From contig JBCDIT010000001.1 of the NCBI GenBank assembly GCA_038748775.1, positions 541,032-605,031 on the forward strand: 64,000 nt of DNA, written 5' to 3'. Below the pieces are notes generated by a model. It worked only from the letters and a program-made list of their open reading frames with translations, made no database searches and was not told the DNA's origin. The DNA is from DAIQNV01 sp038748775. Lineage in GTDB: Bacteria > Planctomycetota > Phycisphaerae > Phycisphaerales > UBA1924. The first letter of the stretch is position 1. Each line of letters begins with the position of its first letter. The position numbers and the translations under genes are program-made. Shown piece by piece: positions 33,322 to 41,974 of this stretch.

Positions 33322-34917
33322 ATGACCGCCCCCGTCGAGGACTTCGGGCTCGGACCTATCGAGACGCTTTCGCGCGTCGCCGATCCCACGCCCGCCCCGG
33401 ACCACTCCGCGTTCTGGTCGCGCTGGCGCAAACGCGTCCAGGACCCCCGCCCCCACCTCGGCGAACGAGCCGGGGGCACAGGCCTGGCCGAGCCCGACCC
33501 GTCCGACCTCACGGCGACGCACGCGTTCGAGAGCCTCGGGCTCAGGATCGGCGCACGCTTGCAGACCCCGGAAGGGACGCCCAAGGCCGCGGTTGTGAGC
33601 ACCCACGGCTACGCCGCGAGCCTCCCGCTTGAAGAGCGCGATTCGCTCTTCGCGCCGCTCGTCGAGCAGGGCGTCGCGGTACTCAACATCCGCGTCCGAG
33701 GCTTCGCCGGCAGCCGGCTCGACTGCGGAGACCTGACCGAGCCGACCGAGCCGGGCTTAGGCTGGATCACCCGGGGCTTGGATGCTCAGGGCGAACCCGC
33801 CACCGGGGCCGATGATTGGGCGTACGCCGGCGCGATCGCTGACCTGTTCAACGCCTGCCGCGCTATGCGCGTGTGGCTCAACGAACACGCAAGCGAGCGG
33901 GCGCCGCTCTGCCTGCACGGCGAGAGCTTCGGGGGCGGGCTCGCGGTCGCCGCCGCGGCGTTGCTCCCCGGTCGCCCGGGGGCGGTCACCACAGTCGACC
34001 GGCTTGTCTTGGGGCTCCCGACGATGGGCGACTGGATCTGGCGGCTAGGCGAGCCGGGCCAGTCGGGCGCCGGCGCCGGGGATGAAGTGCGAACGCTGAT
34101 CGAGCGCCGCCCGGACAGCGCCGAGACGATCCGCGCGAGGCTCCGTTTCGCCGATTCGGTCACGCTCGCGCGCGATATCACCTGCCCGGTTTTGTGCAAG
34201 CTTGCACTCAGGGACGCCGTCGTGCCGGCGCCCACGGCGGCCGCGGTGTTCAACGCATTGGGCGTCGACCCTGGGCTCAAGTGGCGGTTCGTGGTCCCGG
34301 TCGGACACGCCGAGAGCGGGATCGCCAACGCGAGGCGGCACGCGCTTTTCGAGCGGTGCGCCGCGGCGTTCCTCGACCCAACGAACGAGCCACGTGAGAT
34401 CATGGCCGATTGGGAAGACCGCCTCTTCCACACGCCCGAGTCGCGAGCCGAAGCCGGGGCCTCGGGCGATACCGGGACGCTTTTCGGAGGTGATCACCCG
34501 GGCGGAGAGCCGAGCCCGGAACCGGACCCGGTCGCGAAGCTCGTTAAGACGTACGAGCGCATCGGACGCACACTCGACGACCTGCCCTACACCGAAGACT
34601 TCGACGACCTCTTCAAGGCGACGTCGTCAGAGACGGGATTCGATCAACCCGAGACGATCCGCAAGCTCCAGAACCTCCGGAAGGCCGGCAAGCTCCCTCG
34701 TTTGGGAAAGACCGCGACGAAGCCGGTCAAGCTTGAGCCGCACGAAGAATCACAACTGGCCGGGCTGGTCGTGGAGGCCGTGGGGACGCTGGGCCAGCGC
34801 GACAGCTTGCTCTACAAGCCCGAGTTCGACGCCATTATCGAGAGGTTCAACGCGGACACCGGGCGTAACCTGTCGCCACACGCGGTCTGGCGTCTCGTCG
34901 CCAAGCTCGCGAAGTAA
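33322..34917 (+). CDS. Alpha/beta hydrolase (acetyl-xylan-esterase-like) with duplicated C-terminal module
   Basis: 531 residues. N-terminal hydrolase (about 1-355): AAVVSTHGYAASLPLEER, VAVLNIRVRGFAGS, nucleophile elbow LHGESFGGGLAVA, acid residue in CKLALRDAVVPAP, His in VVPVGHAESGI; resembles AXE1/cephalosporin-deacetylase esterases. No signal peptide, so cytosolic. The C-terminus (about 400-531) holds two related units: TLDDLPYTEDFDDLF...IRKLQNLRKAGKLPR and QRDSLLYKPEFDAIIERFNADTG...VWRLVAKLAK. The second function is unknown. The gene for a conserved protein follows 12 bp later. Confidence 0.82.
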   Translation: MTAPVEDFGLGPIETLSRVADPTPAPDHSAFWSRWRKRVQDPRPHLGERAGGTGLAEPDPSDLTATHAFESLGLRIGARLQTPEGTPKAAVVSTHGYAASLPLEERDSLFAPLVEQGVAVLNIRVRGFAGSRLDCGDLTEPTEPGLGWITRGLDAQGEPATGADDWAYAGAIADLFNACRAMRVWLNEHASERAPLCLHGESFGGGLAVAAAALLPGRPGAVTTVDRLVLGLPTMGDWIWRLGEPGQSGAGAGDEVRTLIERRPDSAETIRARLRFADSVTLARDITCPVLCKLALRDAVVPAPTAAAVFNALGVDPGLKWRFVVPVGHAESGIANARRHALFERCAAAFLDPTNEPREIMADWEDRLFHTPESRAEAGASGDTGTLFGGDHPGGEPSPEPDPVAKLVKTYERIGRTLDDLPYTEDFDDLFKATSSETGFDQPETIRKLQNLRKAGKLPRLGKTATKPVKLEPHEESQLAGLVVEAVGTLGQRDSLLYKPEFDAIIERFNADTGRNLSPHAVWRLVAKLAK

Positions 34918-34929
34918 CGGAGACACACG

Positions 34930-35874
34930 ATGCTCACCTCCGTCCGAACGCTGCTCGACGGGCTGATCGACTACGCCGGCCTCTTCCCGCCTTCGAAGCT
35001 GCCGATGCCCAAGGCGGTCCAAGAGTTCGCTCGTCGGCGCGCCAGCGAAGAAGCCCCGTTCCTCGGCAAGTTTATCTGCCCCGCGAGCCGGCTCGACGAG
35101 TTGACCGAGCATGGGCGATCCCTGATGCCGGGCACCTGGGCGACGAGCGGGTACCGTGAGATGGCGGTCGATAGCGATCCCTGGGAGATCTCGGCGGTCA
35201 TCGACGCCCCTCTGAACGAGGCGCTCGATGCGATCGACGCGTTCAACCAACGCCACGCGACGGAAGAAGACGGGCTCGCCAAGGTCAAGACGGTTGAGAT
35301 GAAGGTCGAGCCGGGCGATGTCGACGACGTCGTCGATGAACTGCCCGAAGATCTCCAGCCGTTCTTCGAGATCCCTCGGGGCGTGCTCGACGCCGACCCC
35401 CGGGGCTTCGTTGCCGCGCTGAGCACAGCGGAGGGTCTGGCCGCGAAGGTCCGTTGCGGGGGCGTTGAGCCCCACATGATCCCGAGCAGCGAGAGCGTCG
35501 CACGCTTCATCGCGACGTGTGCGCAGGCTCGCGTTCCGTTCAAGGCGACCGCTGGCCTGCACCACCCGATCCGCGCCGAACACCCGCTGACGTACGACGA
35601 GTACCCGCCTCGCGCCGTCATGCACGGCTTTGTCAACGTCTTCGTCGCCTCCGCGCTCGCGTTCGAGCACAAGCTCGATGCCCGCGCGTTGACAGCGGTG
35701 CTCGAAGAGACTGACCCCTCGAAATTCACCCTTTCCGATGAAGTCGTTGCCTGGCGAGACACAAGCGTGAGCATCGACGCCCTGGGGACGAGCCGCGCGA
35801 GGTTCGCTCTCGGCTACGGCTCGTGCTCGTTCGCAGAACCAATGGACGATCTGCGGAAGCTGGGGTGGCTTTGA
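34930..35874 (+). CDS. Conserved protein of unknown function, upstream of fahA
   Basis: 314 residues, cytosolic. Conserved-looking blocks: MLTSVRTLLDGLIDYAGLFPPSKLPM, FLGKFICPASRLDEL, FFEIPRG, LAAKVRCGGVEPHMIPSSESVARFI, FKATAGLHHPIR, MHGFVNVFVASALAF, GYGSCSFAEPMDDLRKLGWL. The alternation of strands with basic loops suggests an alpha/beta-barrel enzyme, but I do not recognise a named family. GGAGACACACG precedes the ATG. It lies 89 bp before fahA and 12 bp after a hydrolase, so a role in aromatic amino acid or beta-diketone breakdown is conceivable. Confidence 0.8.
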   Translation: MLTSVRTLLDGLIDYAGLFPPSKLPMPKAVQEFARRRASEEAPFLGKFICPASRLDELTEHGRSLMPGTWATSGYREMAVDSDPWEISAVIDAPLNEALDAIDAFNQRHATEEDGLAKVKTVEMKVEPGDVDDVVDELPEDLQPFFEIPRGVLDADPRGFVAALSTAEGLAAKVRCGGVEPHMIPSSESVARFIATCAQARVPFKATAGLHHPIRAEHPLTYDEYPPRAVMHGFVNVFVASALAFEHKLDARALTAVLEETDPSKFTLSDEVVAWRDTSVSIDALGTSRARFALGYGSCSFAEPMDDLRKLGWL

Positions 35875-35963
35875 CGAGCTGCGCTCTCTCCGACGGGTCA
35901 GACGACCCGCCAACGGGAGAATGGGCGGGGCCTGCCTGATCAACCGATTCTGAAGGAAACACC

Positions 35964-37391
35964 ATGACCTACGCCATAGACGACACGCACAACCCCGACC
36001 TCCAGAGCTGGATCGAGGAGGCGAACGACCCGGCGACCGATTTCCCGATCCAGAACCTCCCGCTCGGTCTCATCAAGCTGCCGAACCCCGAAGACGAAGA
36101 AGACGATGAGTCGTGGATCGAGTCTGTGGTGACGCGCGTCGGTGACACCATCGTTGACCTCAGCGCCTGCTACAACGCCGGTGTCTTGAAGCCCGACAAC
36201 AAGAAGTTCGAAGACGACTTCGAGGTCTATATCGGAGACGGAGGAACGCTCAACGCCATCGGAGACGCCGACGTCACGCCCGGGTTCCGCCCCGCTCTCC
36301 GCCGCGCGATCTCGAAGATGCTCGCCAAGGACACCAAGGCGCTGCGCGACGCGGGAGGGATCCGCGCCGAGGCGCTCATCCCACTCGAAGAGGCCGACTT
36401 TCTGCTCCCCTTCCACGTCCACGACTACACCGACTTCTACGCGTCGGTCCATCACGCGACGAACGTCGGATCGATGTTCCGGCCCGACAACCCGCTCTTG
36501 CCGAACTACAAGTGGATCCCCGTCGGCTACCACGGTCGCGCATCGTCGGTCATCCCGTCAGGCATGCCGATCACGCGCCCGTACGGCCAACAGTCGCCCG
36601 CCGAAGAAGGGCAGGCACCGGCCTTCGGTCCGTGCAAGATGCTCGATTACGAACTCGAAGTCGGCGTTGTGATGGGCAAGGGCAACGAACTGGGCTCCCC
36701 GGTGGGGCTTGGGGCGGCCGAAGAGCACGTCCTGGGCCTCTGCCTGCTCAACGACTGGTCGGCGCGCGATCTCCAGAAGTGGGAGTACCAGCCGCTGGGC
36801 CCGTTCTTGGCCAAGTCGTTCGCGACGTCGCTCAGCCCCTTGATCGTCACGCTTGAAGCTCTCGCCCCGTTCCGGTCTCCCCGCTTCGAAAGACCCGCCG
36901 GCGACCCTCAGCCGCTCGCCCATCTCGACTCGGACCACGACCGGTCGGGAGGCGCGATCGATCTCACGCTCGAGGTGTATCTGGCGACCGCAGAGATGCG
37001 CAAACGGGGTATCGCGCCGCACCGGCTCAGCAACGGCAACTTCAAAGACATGTACTGGACCATCGCCCAGATGGTGACCCACCACACCAGCAACGGGTGC
37101 AACCTGCAGGCGGGCGATCTGCTGGGCTCCGGGACGGTGAGCGGGCCCGCGCGCGACGCCCGCGGCTGTCTTCTCGAACTCACCTGGGACGGTGACCCCT
37201 GGGCCACGCCGCCCGTCAAGGCCCCCACCACCCAGCGCACCCCGATCACGCTTGAGACCGGTGAGGAACGCAAGTTCCTGCAAGACGGCGACGAGGTAAT
37301 CATCAAGGGCTTCTGCGAACGCGACGGCTTCCGTCGCATCGGCTTCGGCGAGTGCCGCGGCGTGATCGAGCCTGCGAAGAGCACAGAGTAA
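35964..37391 (+). CDS. fahA: Fumarylacetoacetase
   Basis: 475 residues. Last enzyme of tyrosine/phenylalanine breakdown; hydrolyses fumarylacetoacetate to fumarate and acetoacetate. Seen: PIQNLPLGLI, the metal/catalytic block DYTDFYASVHHATNVGSMFRP with the catalytic His, YHGRASSVIPSGMPITRPYGQ, LDYELEVGVVMGKGNELG, LLNDWSARDLQKWEYQPLGPFLAKSFATSLSPLIV and LGSGTVSG. The length exceeds the usual 415-430 because of an acidic insert near residue 35-45 (NPEDEEDDESW) and others. No hmgA or hppD in the window. AAGGAAACACC precedes the ATG; a terminator follows. Confidence 0.96.
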   Translation: MTYAIDDTHNPDLQSWIEEANDPATDFPIQNLPLGLIKLPNPEDEEDDESWIESVVTRVGDTIVDLSACYNAGVLKPDNKKFEDDFEVYIGDGGTLNAIGDADVTPGFRPALRRAISKMLAKDTKALRDAGGIRAEALIPLEEADFLLPFHVHDYTDFYASVHHATNVGSMFRPDNPLLPNYKWIPVGYHGRASSVIPSGMPITRPYGQQSPAEEGQAPAFGPCKMLDYELEVGVVMGKGNELGSPVGLGAAEEHVLGLCLLNDWSARDLQKWEYQPLGPFLAKSFATSLSPLIVTLEALAPFRSPRFERPAGDPQPLAHLDSDHDRSGGAIDLTLEVYLATAEMRKRGIAPHRLSNGNFKDMYWTIAQMVTHHTSNGCNLQAGDLLGSGTVSGPARDARGCLLELTWDGDPWATPPVKAPTTQRTPITLETGEERKFLQDGDEVIIKGFCERDGFRRIGFGECRGVIEPAKSTE

Positions 37392-37423
37392 ACCACACCG
37401 CAGGGCGGCTGGGCACAAAGAAA

Positions 37424-37455
37424 GACCCCCGATGGATGGGAATCCATCGAGGGTC
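37424..37455 (-). terminator. Rho-independent terminator, shared by convergent genes
   Basis: Hairpin GACCC-C-CGATGGAT / ATCCATCG-A-GGGTC, loop GGGA. On the minus strand it is followed by TTTCTTTGTGC, so it best ends the PEP-CTERM gene transcript; it may also stop fahA. Confidence 0.7.
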
Positions 37456-37521
37456 GCGTCCGGTCGGGGGATGACAACCGGAAGGGGATATCTCTCTCGT
37501 CCGGTGACGCAGCCGGCCGAA

Positions 37522-38208
37522 TTAGCGGCGACGGCGAGCCGCGGCGAGGCCACCGAGGGCCAGCAGGCCCATGGCGCCCGGAGCCGGGACGATGCCTTCA
37601 GCAGCCTCGAGGGCTTCTTCGTGGATCTCTTCCGAGACGCCGGCGTTGAAGACGATGGCAATGGTCTCAGCTTCGGCGAGAAGGTTGCCGCTGGCGTCGT
37701 TGAGGTAGAAGTCAACGAGCCAGAGGTAGGCGCCGGCGCTGCCGTTGACGAGGCCGTAGTCCGGGTGCTCGTCGAACGCGCCACCGGTGTAATCGAACTC
37801 GAAGCCGGCGACGGTCGAGTTGTTGGTCGGGGTCAGGACGGTGTCGAGACCGTTGATCTGAGCGAGCTGGGCGCTCGTCGAGACGAAGCCCGAGCCGTCC
37901 CAGACCTGGAGGGCGCCAACGGTGTTGTAGCCGAGGACCGAACCGGCAGCGACGTTGCTGTCAGCGTTCGGACGGCTGTCGTCGTCGTTCATGAAGAAAC
38001 CCGGCTCGTCGCCGACGAAGTTGGTGCCATCGAAGGACATCTCACCGGCGAAGACGCGCTCGAGACCCGGCTCCCAGTTCTCGGCGACGTCGTCGGCGAC
38101 GACCGTCTCGAGAACACCGTTAGTCAGCACGAAGCCGACATCGCCTTCGCCGTGACCGAACGCGAGTCCAGCGGCAGCACCCAGAGCAACAACAGCAAAC
38201 TTGTTCAT
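37522..38208 (-). CDS. Secreted PEP-CTERM-like protein, paralogue of the next gene
   Basis: 228 residues. Signal peptide MNKFAVVALGAAAGLAFGHG, a beta-rich passenger (NGVLETVVADD, FAGEMSFDGTNFVGDEPGFF, LWLVDFYLNDASGNLLAEAETIAIVF), and a C-terminal sorting tail VPAPGAMGLLALGGLAAARRRR: Pro-rich start, hydrophobic helix, Arg cluster, as in PEP-CTERM proteins processed by exosortase. The passenger aligns with the protein of 38262-39062. No exosortase gene is visible in the window. Likely exported to the outer surface or biofilm matrix. Role unknown. Confidence 0.83.
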   Translation of the reverse strand: MNKFAVVALGAAAGLAFGHGEGDVGFVLTNGVLETVVADDVAENWEPGLERVFAGEMSFDGTNFVGDEPGFFMNDDDSRPNADSNVAAGSVLGYNTVGALQVWDGSGFVSTSAQLAQINGLDTVLTPTNNSTVAGFEFDYTGGAFDEHPDYGLVNGSAGAYLWLVDFYLNDASGNLLAEAETIAIVFNAGVSEEIHEEALEAAEGIVPAPGAMGLLALGGLAAARRRR

Positions 38209-38261
38209 TTCGAATCCTCTCTCTTTCTCAGACTCTCTGTCTCAAACAAACAACAAAGGGC

Positions 38262-39062
38262 TCAGGGGCAGCCCGCAAGGAACGCACCAATAAACGTGTC
38301 GATGTCCGCGAGGTCGATCACGCCGAACGGGGCGGCGAGATCGGCGGCGGTGCCACCGGTCAGGAACGCGCTGATGAACGCGTCGATATCTGCAAGGTCG
38401 ATCACACCCGCGGGCGCCGCCAAGTCGGCGAGGCACGGCTCGGCGACGAGGTTGTTCTCGACCCAATTCAACGCCGTGTCCAGTTCGAGCAACGCGTCGC
38501 TGCCCTGAGCGAACACGATAAAGAGCGGGTCCGTCACGACGTTGGACGAATCGCCGCTCCAGAGTTCAAACTCCAGAAGGAACAACCCCTCGATCGGGTC
38601 CGCGGCATCGAATGCGAAGCCGATGTGATGGTGGAAGTAGCCTTCAGAGTTCGCAGCGCCGAACGGGAACGCCGGCGTCAGCGTGTCATCGGCCGGCGTC
38701 GGAATCTGGTCGAAGAACTTGACGAGGATCAGCGGCTCGGGCGCGATGCCGTCGAAGCTCAGGCCGTCCCATTCGCGCAGGGCCTTACGGATGCTGATGC
38801 CCAGGCCATACCCGACGGGGAGCGTGCCGGGTGTGTTCTCGAAGCCCGGGTCATTGACGAAGTTCACGTCGCCGGCCATCAGGCCGGTGTTGACGCGTCG
38901 ATCCCAGACGAGCGTCCCGTCCGGCTCGAACAGGCCCGTTTCGATGCGGTCGTCGGCATCAAGACGGAGCTGGAAATCGGTGAGGTGAGGCTGGAACTGC
39001 GCCGCTGCGGCGGGAACAAATGCTGCAACGCTCAGAATTGCCAGTCGATTCTGAATGTTCAT
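38262..39062 (-). CDS. Secreted protein with GC-type dockerin-like tail, paralogue of the previous gene
   Basis: 266 residues. Signal peptide (LAILSVAAFVPAAAAQ). The passenger contains DGTLVWDRRVNTGLMAGDVNFVNDPGFE and LFLLEFELWSGDSSNVVTDPLFIVFAQG, parallel to segments in the downstream PEP-CTERM protein (WEPGLERVFAGEMSFDGTNFVGDEPGFF; LVDFYLNDASGNLLAEAETIAIVFNAG). It also has 'GYFHHHIGFAFDA'. The C-terminus has two dockerin-like units, DLADIDAFISAFLTGG and DLADIDTFIGAFLAGCP. ATG 39062 is preferred over a TTG two codons earlier. Probably attached to a cell-surface scaffold. Confidence 0.84.
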   Translation of the reverse strand: MNIQNRLAILSVAAFVPAAAAQFQPHLTDFQLRLDADDRIETGLFEPDGTLVWDRRVNTGLMAGDVNFVNDPGFENTPGTLPVGYGLGISIRKALREWDGLSFDGIAPEPLILVKFFDQIPTPADDTLTPAFPFGAANSEGYFHHHIGFAFDAADPIEGLFLLEFELWSGDSSNVVTDPLFIVFAQGSDALLELDTALNWVENNLVAEPCLADLAAPAGVIDLADIDAFISAFLTGGTAADLAAPFGVIDLADIDTFIGAFLAGCP

Positions 39063-39109
39063 TCTCAACTTCAGTCTCCGAAAAACCCCGCTCGCCCCCC
39101 GGCGACGGG

Positions 39110-40018
39110 TCAGTTGGGGTAACTCTTCACTTCAGGGTGGAAGCGGTTCACGAGCAAGTCGAGGTAAACATCGTCGAAGCTCGATAATTCCGCGTGACCG
39201 TCGACGAAGCCGTAGGTCGACTTCGCCCGAGGTGTCGGCAACTCGCCAGGGGTAGATCCCCCGTGCGCTGCGACATCCATCTGAGCTGCGGCTCGCTCCA
39301 CCGGTTCTCTCGATCCAAACGCCTGCCACCATTGAAAGGCGTGAACGTGGTCGGACTTGCTGAAGAAATTCGTCGACGACGTCGGCTGCCAGTTCGAGTC
39401 GCGCTCGAACGTTTCTTGGGTCATCATCACCCAGTGGACCGTGTCGGTTGGTCGAGGGATGCTGTCTTGTTTCACGTATGACCAGTCTGCAGCGAACCGC
39501 CCGGTGACCGGGTCGTTCACGCCGTTGAGATCGGTGAGCGTCGTCAGAAGATCGTTTAACCCGTAGCTCGAGTACCGCGCGACTTCGACCTCCGGTTCAT
39601 TGCCGAAGATGTCGTCTTCGAAGACGTCGGCCTCGCGCTCGTACAACGCGACGAGTTGCTTGAACGGAAGGCCGGAGTCGGTCCCGCCTTGGTCGATGGG
39701 CCACGCCTCGCTCTGGTCAACTGGTGAGCGAAGAACGTCGGTGACGCCGTGGTACGCGCGGAGTTGAACGAGCCACGAAGAACGGAAGTTGACGTTTGGT
39801 GTGCCGTGAGGCAAGCCGGCGTCAGCGAACCGCCCCCGGTTCTCGTCGGCATAAAGCGATTGGGCGAGACCAAGTTGGCGGACGTTGCTCAAGCAAACGA
39901 CGCCTCGGGCCGTGTCACGAGCCGAACCGAGCACCGGAAGCAGGATCCCGATGAGGAGCGCAATGATCGCGATGACCACAAGCAACTCGATCAGCGTGAA
40001 TCCCCGATGTGCTCGCAT
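39110..40018 (-). CDS. Prepilin/pseudopilin-like protein (H-X9-DG type)
   Basis: 302 residues. Type III signal MRAHRG|FTLIELLVVIAIIALLIGILLPVLGSAR: cleavage after Gly6 and N-methylation of Phe7 expected. Planctomycetes carry very many such secretion-associated pilin-like proteins (DUF1559 group). The C-terminus has YGFVDGHAEL, similar to the processing-associated H-X9-DG motif, and CLSNVRQLGLAQSLYADENRGRF follows the helix. The large globular domain is beta-rich. Substrate of a type II secretion/pilus system; the FHA-GspE ATPase of 19636 could belong to the same machinery, but they are far apart. Confidence 0.9.
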   Translation of the reverse strand: MRAHRGFTLIELLVVIAIIALLIGILLPVLGSARDTARGVVCLSNVRQLGLAQSLYADENRGRFADAGLPHGTPNVNFRSSWLVQLRAYHGVTDVLRSPVDQSEAWPIDQGGTDSGLPFKQLVALYEREADVFEDDIFGNEPEVEVARYSSYGLNDLLTTLTDLNGVNDPVTGRFAADWSYVKQDSIPRPTDTVHWVMMTQETFERDSNWQPTSSTNFFSKSDHVHAFQWWQAFGSREPVERAAAQMDVAAHGGSTPGELPTPRAKSTYGFVDGHAELSSFDDVYLDLLVNRFHPEVKSYPN

Positions 40019-40129
40019 AAGACCGCCTCCGGACCGAACCGGACCCCTGGTGGATGGTACACCGGTATTCGGCGAAGATCGAGTCTTGTTGCAAATCGAT
40101 TCTCAAGTTTTGGGACGCAGTGTCGGTTT

Positions 40130-40483
40130 TCAGGCCGCTTCAGGGAAAGCCCTGCTGAGCACCTGAGACAGGTCCAGGTCCGACGGCGGGTCCCGGAACT
40201 CGATCCCAACCTTCACCCAATCACTGGCGTCGTAGGTGCAATGCCGAACGACGCCATAAACGAGGTGCTCGTCCTCGTCGGTGAACGAAGGAAACGACGC
40301 GATCACGGCGAGGTCGCTGTCCAAAGGATCGAGCAGGCGAATGCTGCAGCCCCCCAAGCTGAGATCTCCGGCCTGCGCCGTGACGGGCACCCAGTCGCCG
40401 GCATATTGGACGAGCACCCGAACCTGACGCCGCACACCGACGCGCCCGTGCCGCCGCCCCGTGTTGCCCTTGCCGTCGTCCAT
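40130..40483 (-). CDS. PilZ-domain protein
   Basis: 117 residues, single domain. Cyclic-di-GMP binding motif: the basic pair RRHGRVGVRRQVRV (about 10-23) and DLSLGGCSIRLLDP (D-S-x-G-G), followed by VYGVVRHCTYDASDWVKVGIEF. Expected to sense c-di-GMP in the cytosol and regulate motility, adhesion or exopolysaccharide. GGAGG lies 7 nt before ATG 40483. Same strand as the FIST gene upstream (111 bp) and the pseudopilin downstream. Confidence 0.9.
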   Translation of the reverse strand: MDDGKGNTGRRHGRVGVRRQVRVLVQYAGDWVPVTAQAGDLSLGGCSIRLLDPLDSDLAVIASFPSFTDEDEHLVYGVVRHCTYDASDWVKVGIEFRDPPSDLDLSQVLSRAFPEAA

Positions 40484-40594
40484 GAGCCGTTCCTCCAGGG
40501 ATCGGTGCGGGAGATCGGTGCGATGACCACCTTGACCCAGGGCGACACCGACTCCAGCCCCACGGATGACATTTCAGGACCGGAACAAACGCTC

Positions 40595-41932
40595 CTAAAT
40601 ACCTGTATCGGACGAACCTAAGGCAGAATCACTGTCCAAGGCCACGTCCGAGGCCTCGGGCTTGCGGAACAGCGCCAGGGAGCACGTGTGCCCATGCACA
40701 AACGGCACCGACCCGATCGGTCCGAACTCGCCGGCCGCGAACATCCCAGTCAGGGGAACGGGCGGATCGATGTCGTCTCCGCGAGCGACGCCCGATTTGG
40801 CCCGCTCGGCGCCGGGTTCAACGGAGCGGAACGCCCTCTGAATCGCCCTTGCATCGTGGCCAAAGTTGCTAAAGAGCCGGTGCCCTCGGGCGATGCAGGA
40901 GAAAACCAGGGCGCCCGCGGGCGTTCCGTGGAGCTTCTGTCCGTCGAGAAGCAGGGCGAGGTCCTCCTCGGCCGTCGCTCGCTCCCGAACGTGAAACTGC
41001 ACGGTCTTGCCGGCCGCGATCGTGTCGCCCAGCGCGATGCAGCCGTGCTCCTCGTCGGCGCCGAAGATGCGTCGGATCAGGAAGTCACCCCGCCCAAAGC
41101 GCGACTTGTACTCGCTGACCGCGCGCCCGAGGAGTAACCCCCGGCCGATTCGCGCGGCCCGCTCTTCGCCCATGCCCTCGACCACTTCGCGCATGCGCTC
41201 GACCGCCGGGCGTCCGCCGAGCTCGAAAATAACGTTGCCGCGCGACTTGGTCACCAGCCATGTCGGCCCCACCGGGGTGCAGCCCTGGCTGACGATGCTG
41301 TCGATGGCGATGTCGCCGTACCAGGCGAGGCCAACGCCGCCGTCGTCGAACAACGTGCCATTCAGCAGGAGTCGATTGCCGCCGGGATCGGAGCCGAGCG
41401 ACGAAACGCCTCCGAAAACCGGCCCAACGGGCGAGGACGCTCCGCCGGCAGCGATCGCGAGCCGATCGAAGATCTTTGAGACCGGGAGGCTGCTCGGATC
41501 GGTCAGAATCATGGTGCCCCGGTGCGGGCCCGGCGCCGAAGCCCCCGCACCGATCGCTTCGAGCCACTCTGCGTCAGTCGCTTGCTCATCCACACGCGCC
41601 GGCCAGTCGCGGCTCATAATCGGCTTGAGGGTGACCCCGGGCAGCCGTGCGAGCATCACCGAGACGGCGGACGCGTCTTCGACTTCTCTCGCCCCGGCGA
41701 GGCATCCGGAAGCCGTGCATCCGATGACGTGCGCCGGCGCTGCCCGCCGCTGGACGACGTCTCCTACGCCGGCGGTGTGCCCGCCGTGGCGACCGCACAC
41801 CACGATGAACGCGAAGTCGACCCCACCATCCCCGAGGCGCGCGAGAGCCTGCTCGGTCGCGGCATCCGCAGCGTCCCATGGATCGGATTTCGCGCTAAGA
41901 CCCCACCCGAAACGTGGGAAATCCTCAATCAT
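40595..41932 (-). CDS. FIST-domain sensory protein
   Basis: 445 residues. FIST_N (about 15-215: FAFIVVCGRHGGHTAGVGDVV, AHVIGCTASGCLAGAREVED, FDRLAIAAGGASSPVGPVFGGVSS) and FIST_C (220-420: GNVIFELGGRPAVERMREVV, ALVFSCIARGHRLFSN, VPLTGMFAAGEFGPIG, PFVHGHTCSLALFR). FIST proteins are small-ligand sensors, perhaps of amino acids, often tied to signalling. No transmembrane part or output domain is present. TATAGT lies 6 nt before the ATG, so the message may be leaderless. PilZ follows on the same strand, suggesting a signalling pair. Confidence 0.92.
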   Translation of the reverse strand: MIEDFPRFGWGLSAKSDPWDAADAATEQALARLGDGGVDFAFIVVCGRHGGHTAGVGDVVQRRAAPAHVIGCTASGCLAGAREVEDASAVSVMLARLPGVTLKPIMSRDWPARVDEQATDAEWLEAIGAGASAPGPHRGTMILTDPSSLPVSKIFDRLAIAAGGASSPVGPVFGGVSSLGSDPGGNRLLLNGTLFDDGGVGLAWYGDIAIDSIVSQGCTPVGPTWLVTKSRGNVIFELGGRPAVERMREVVEGMGEERAARIGRGLLLGRAVSEYKSRFGRGDFLIRRIFGADEEHGCIALGDTIAAGKTVQFHVRERATAEEDLALLLDGQKLHGTPAGALVFSCIARGHRLFSNFGHDARAIQRAFRSVEPGAERAKSGVARGDDIDPPVPLTGMFAAGEFGPIGSVPFVHGHTCSLALFRKPEASDVALDSDSALGSSDTGI

Positions 41933-41938
41933 TGCGAT

Positions 41939-41944
41939 ACTATA
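41939..41944 (-). promoter_or_regulatory. Putative -10 element (TATAGT), FIST gene
   Basis: TATAGT on the minus strand, 6 nt before the ATG at 41932; the closest to the sigma-70 consensus among the leaderless candidates. The -35 region is weak. Confidence 0.45.
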
Positions 41945-41974
41945 GAACCAAGCACCGGGTTCTTAGCGTCTGCG

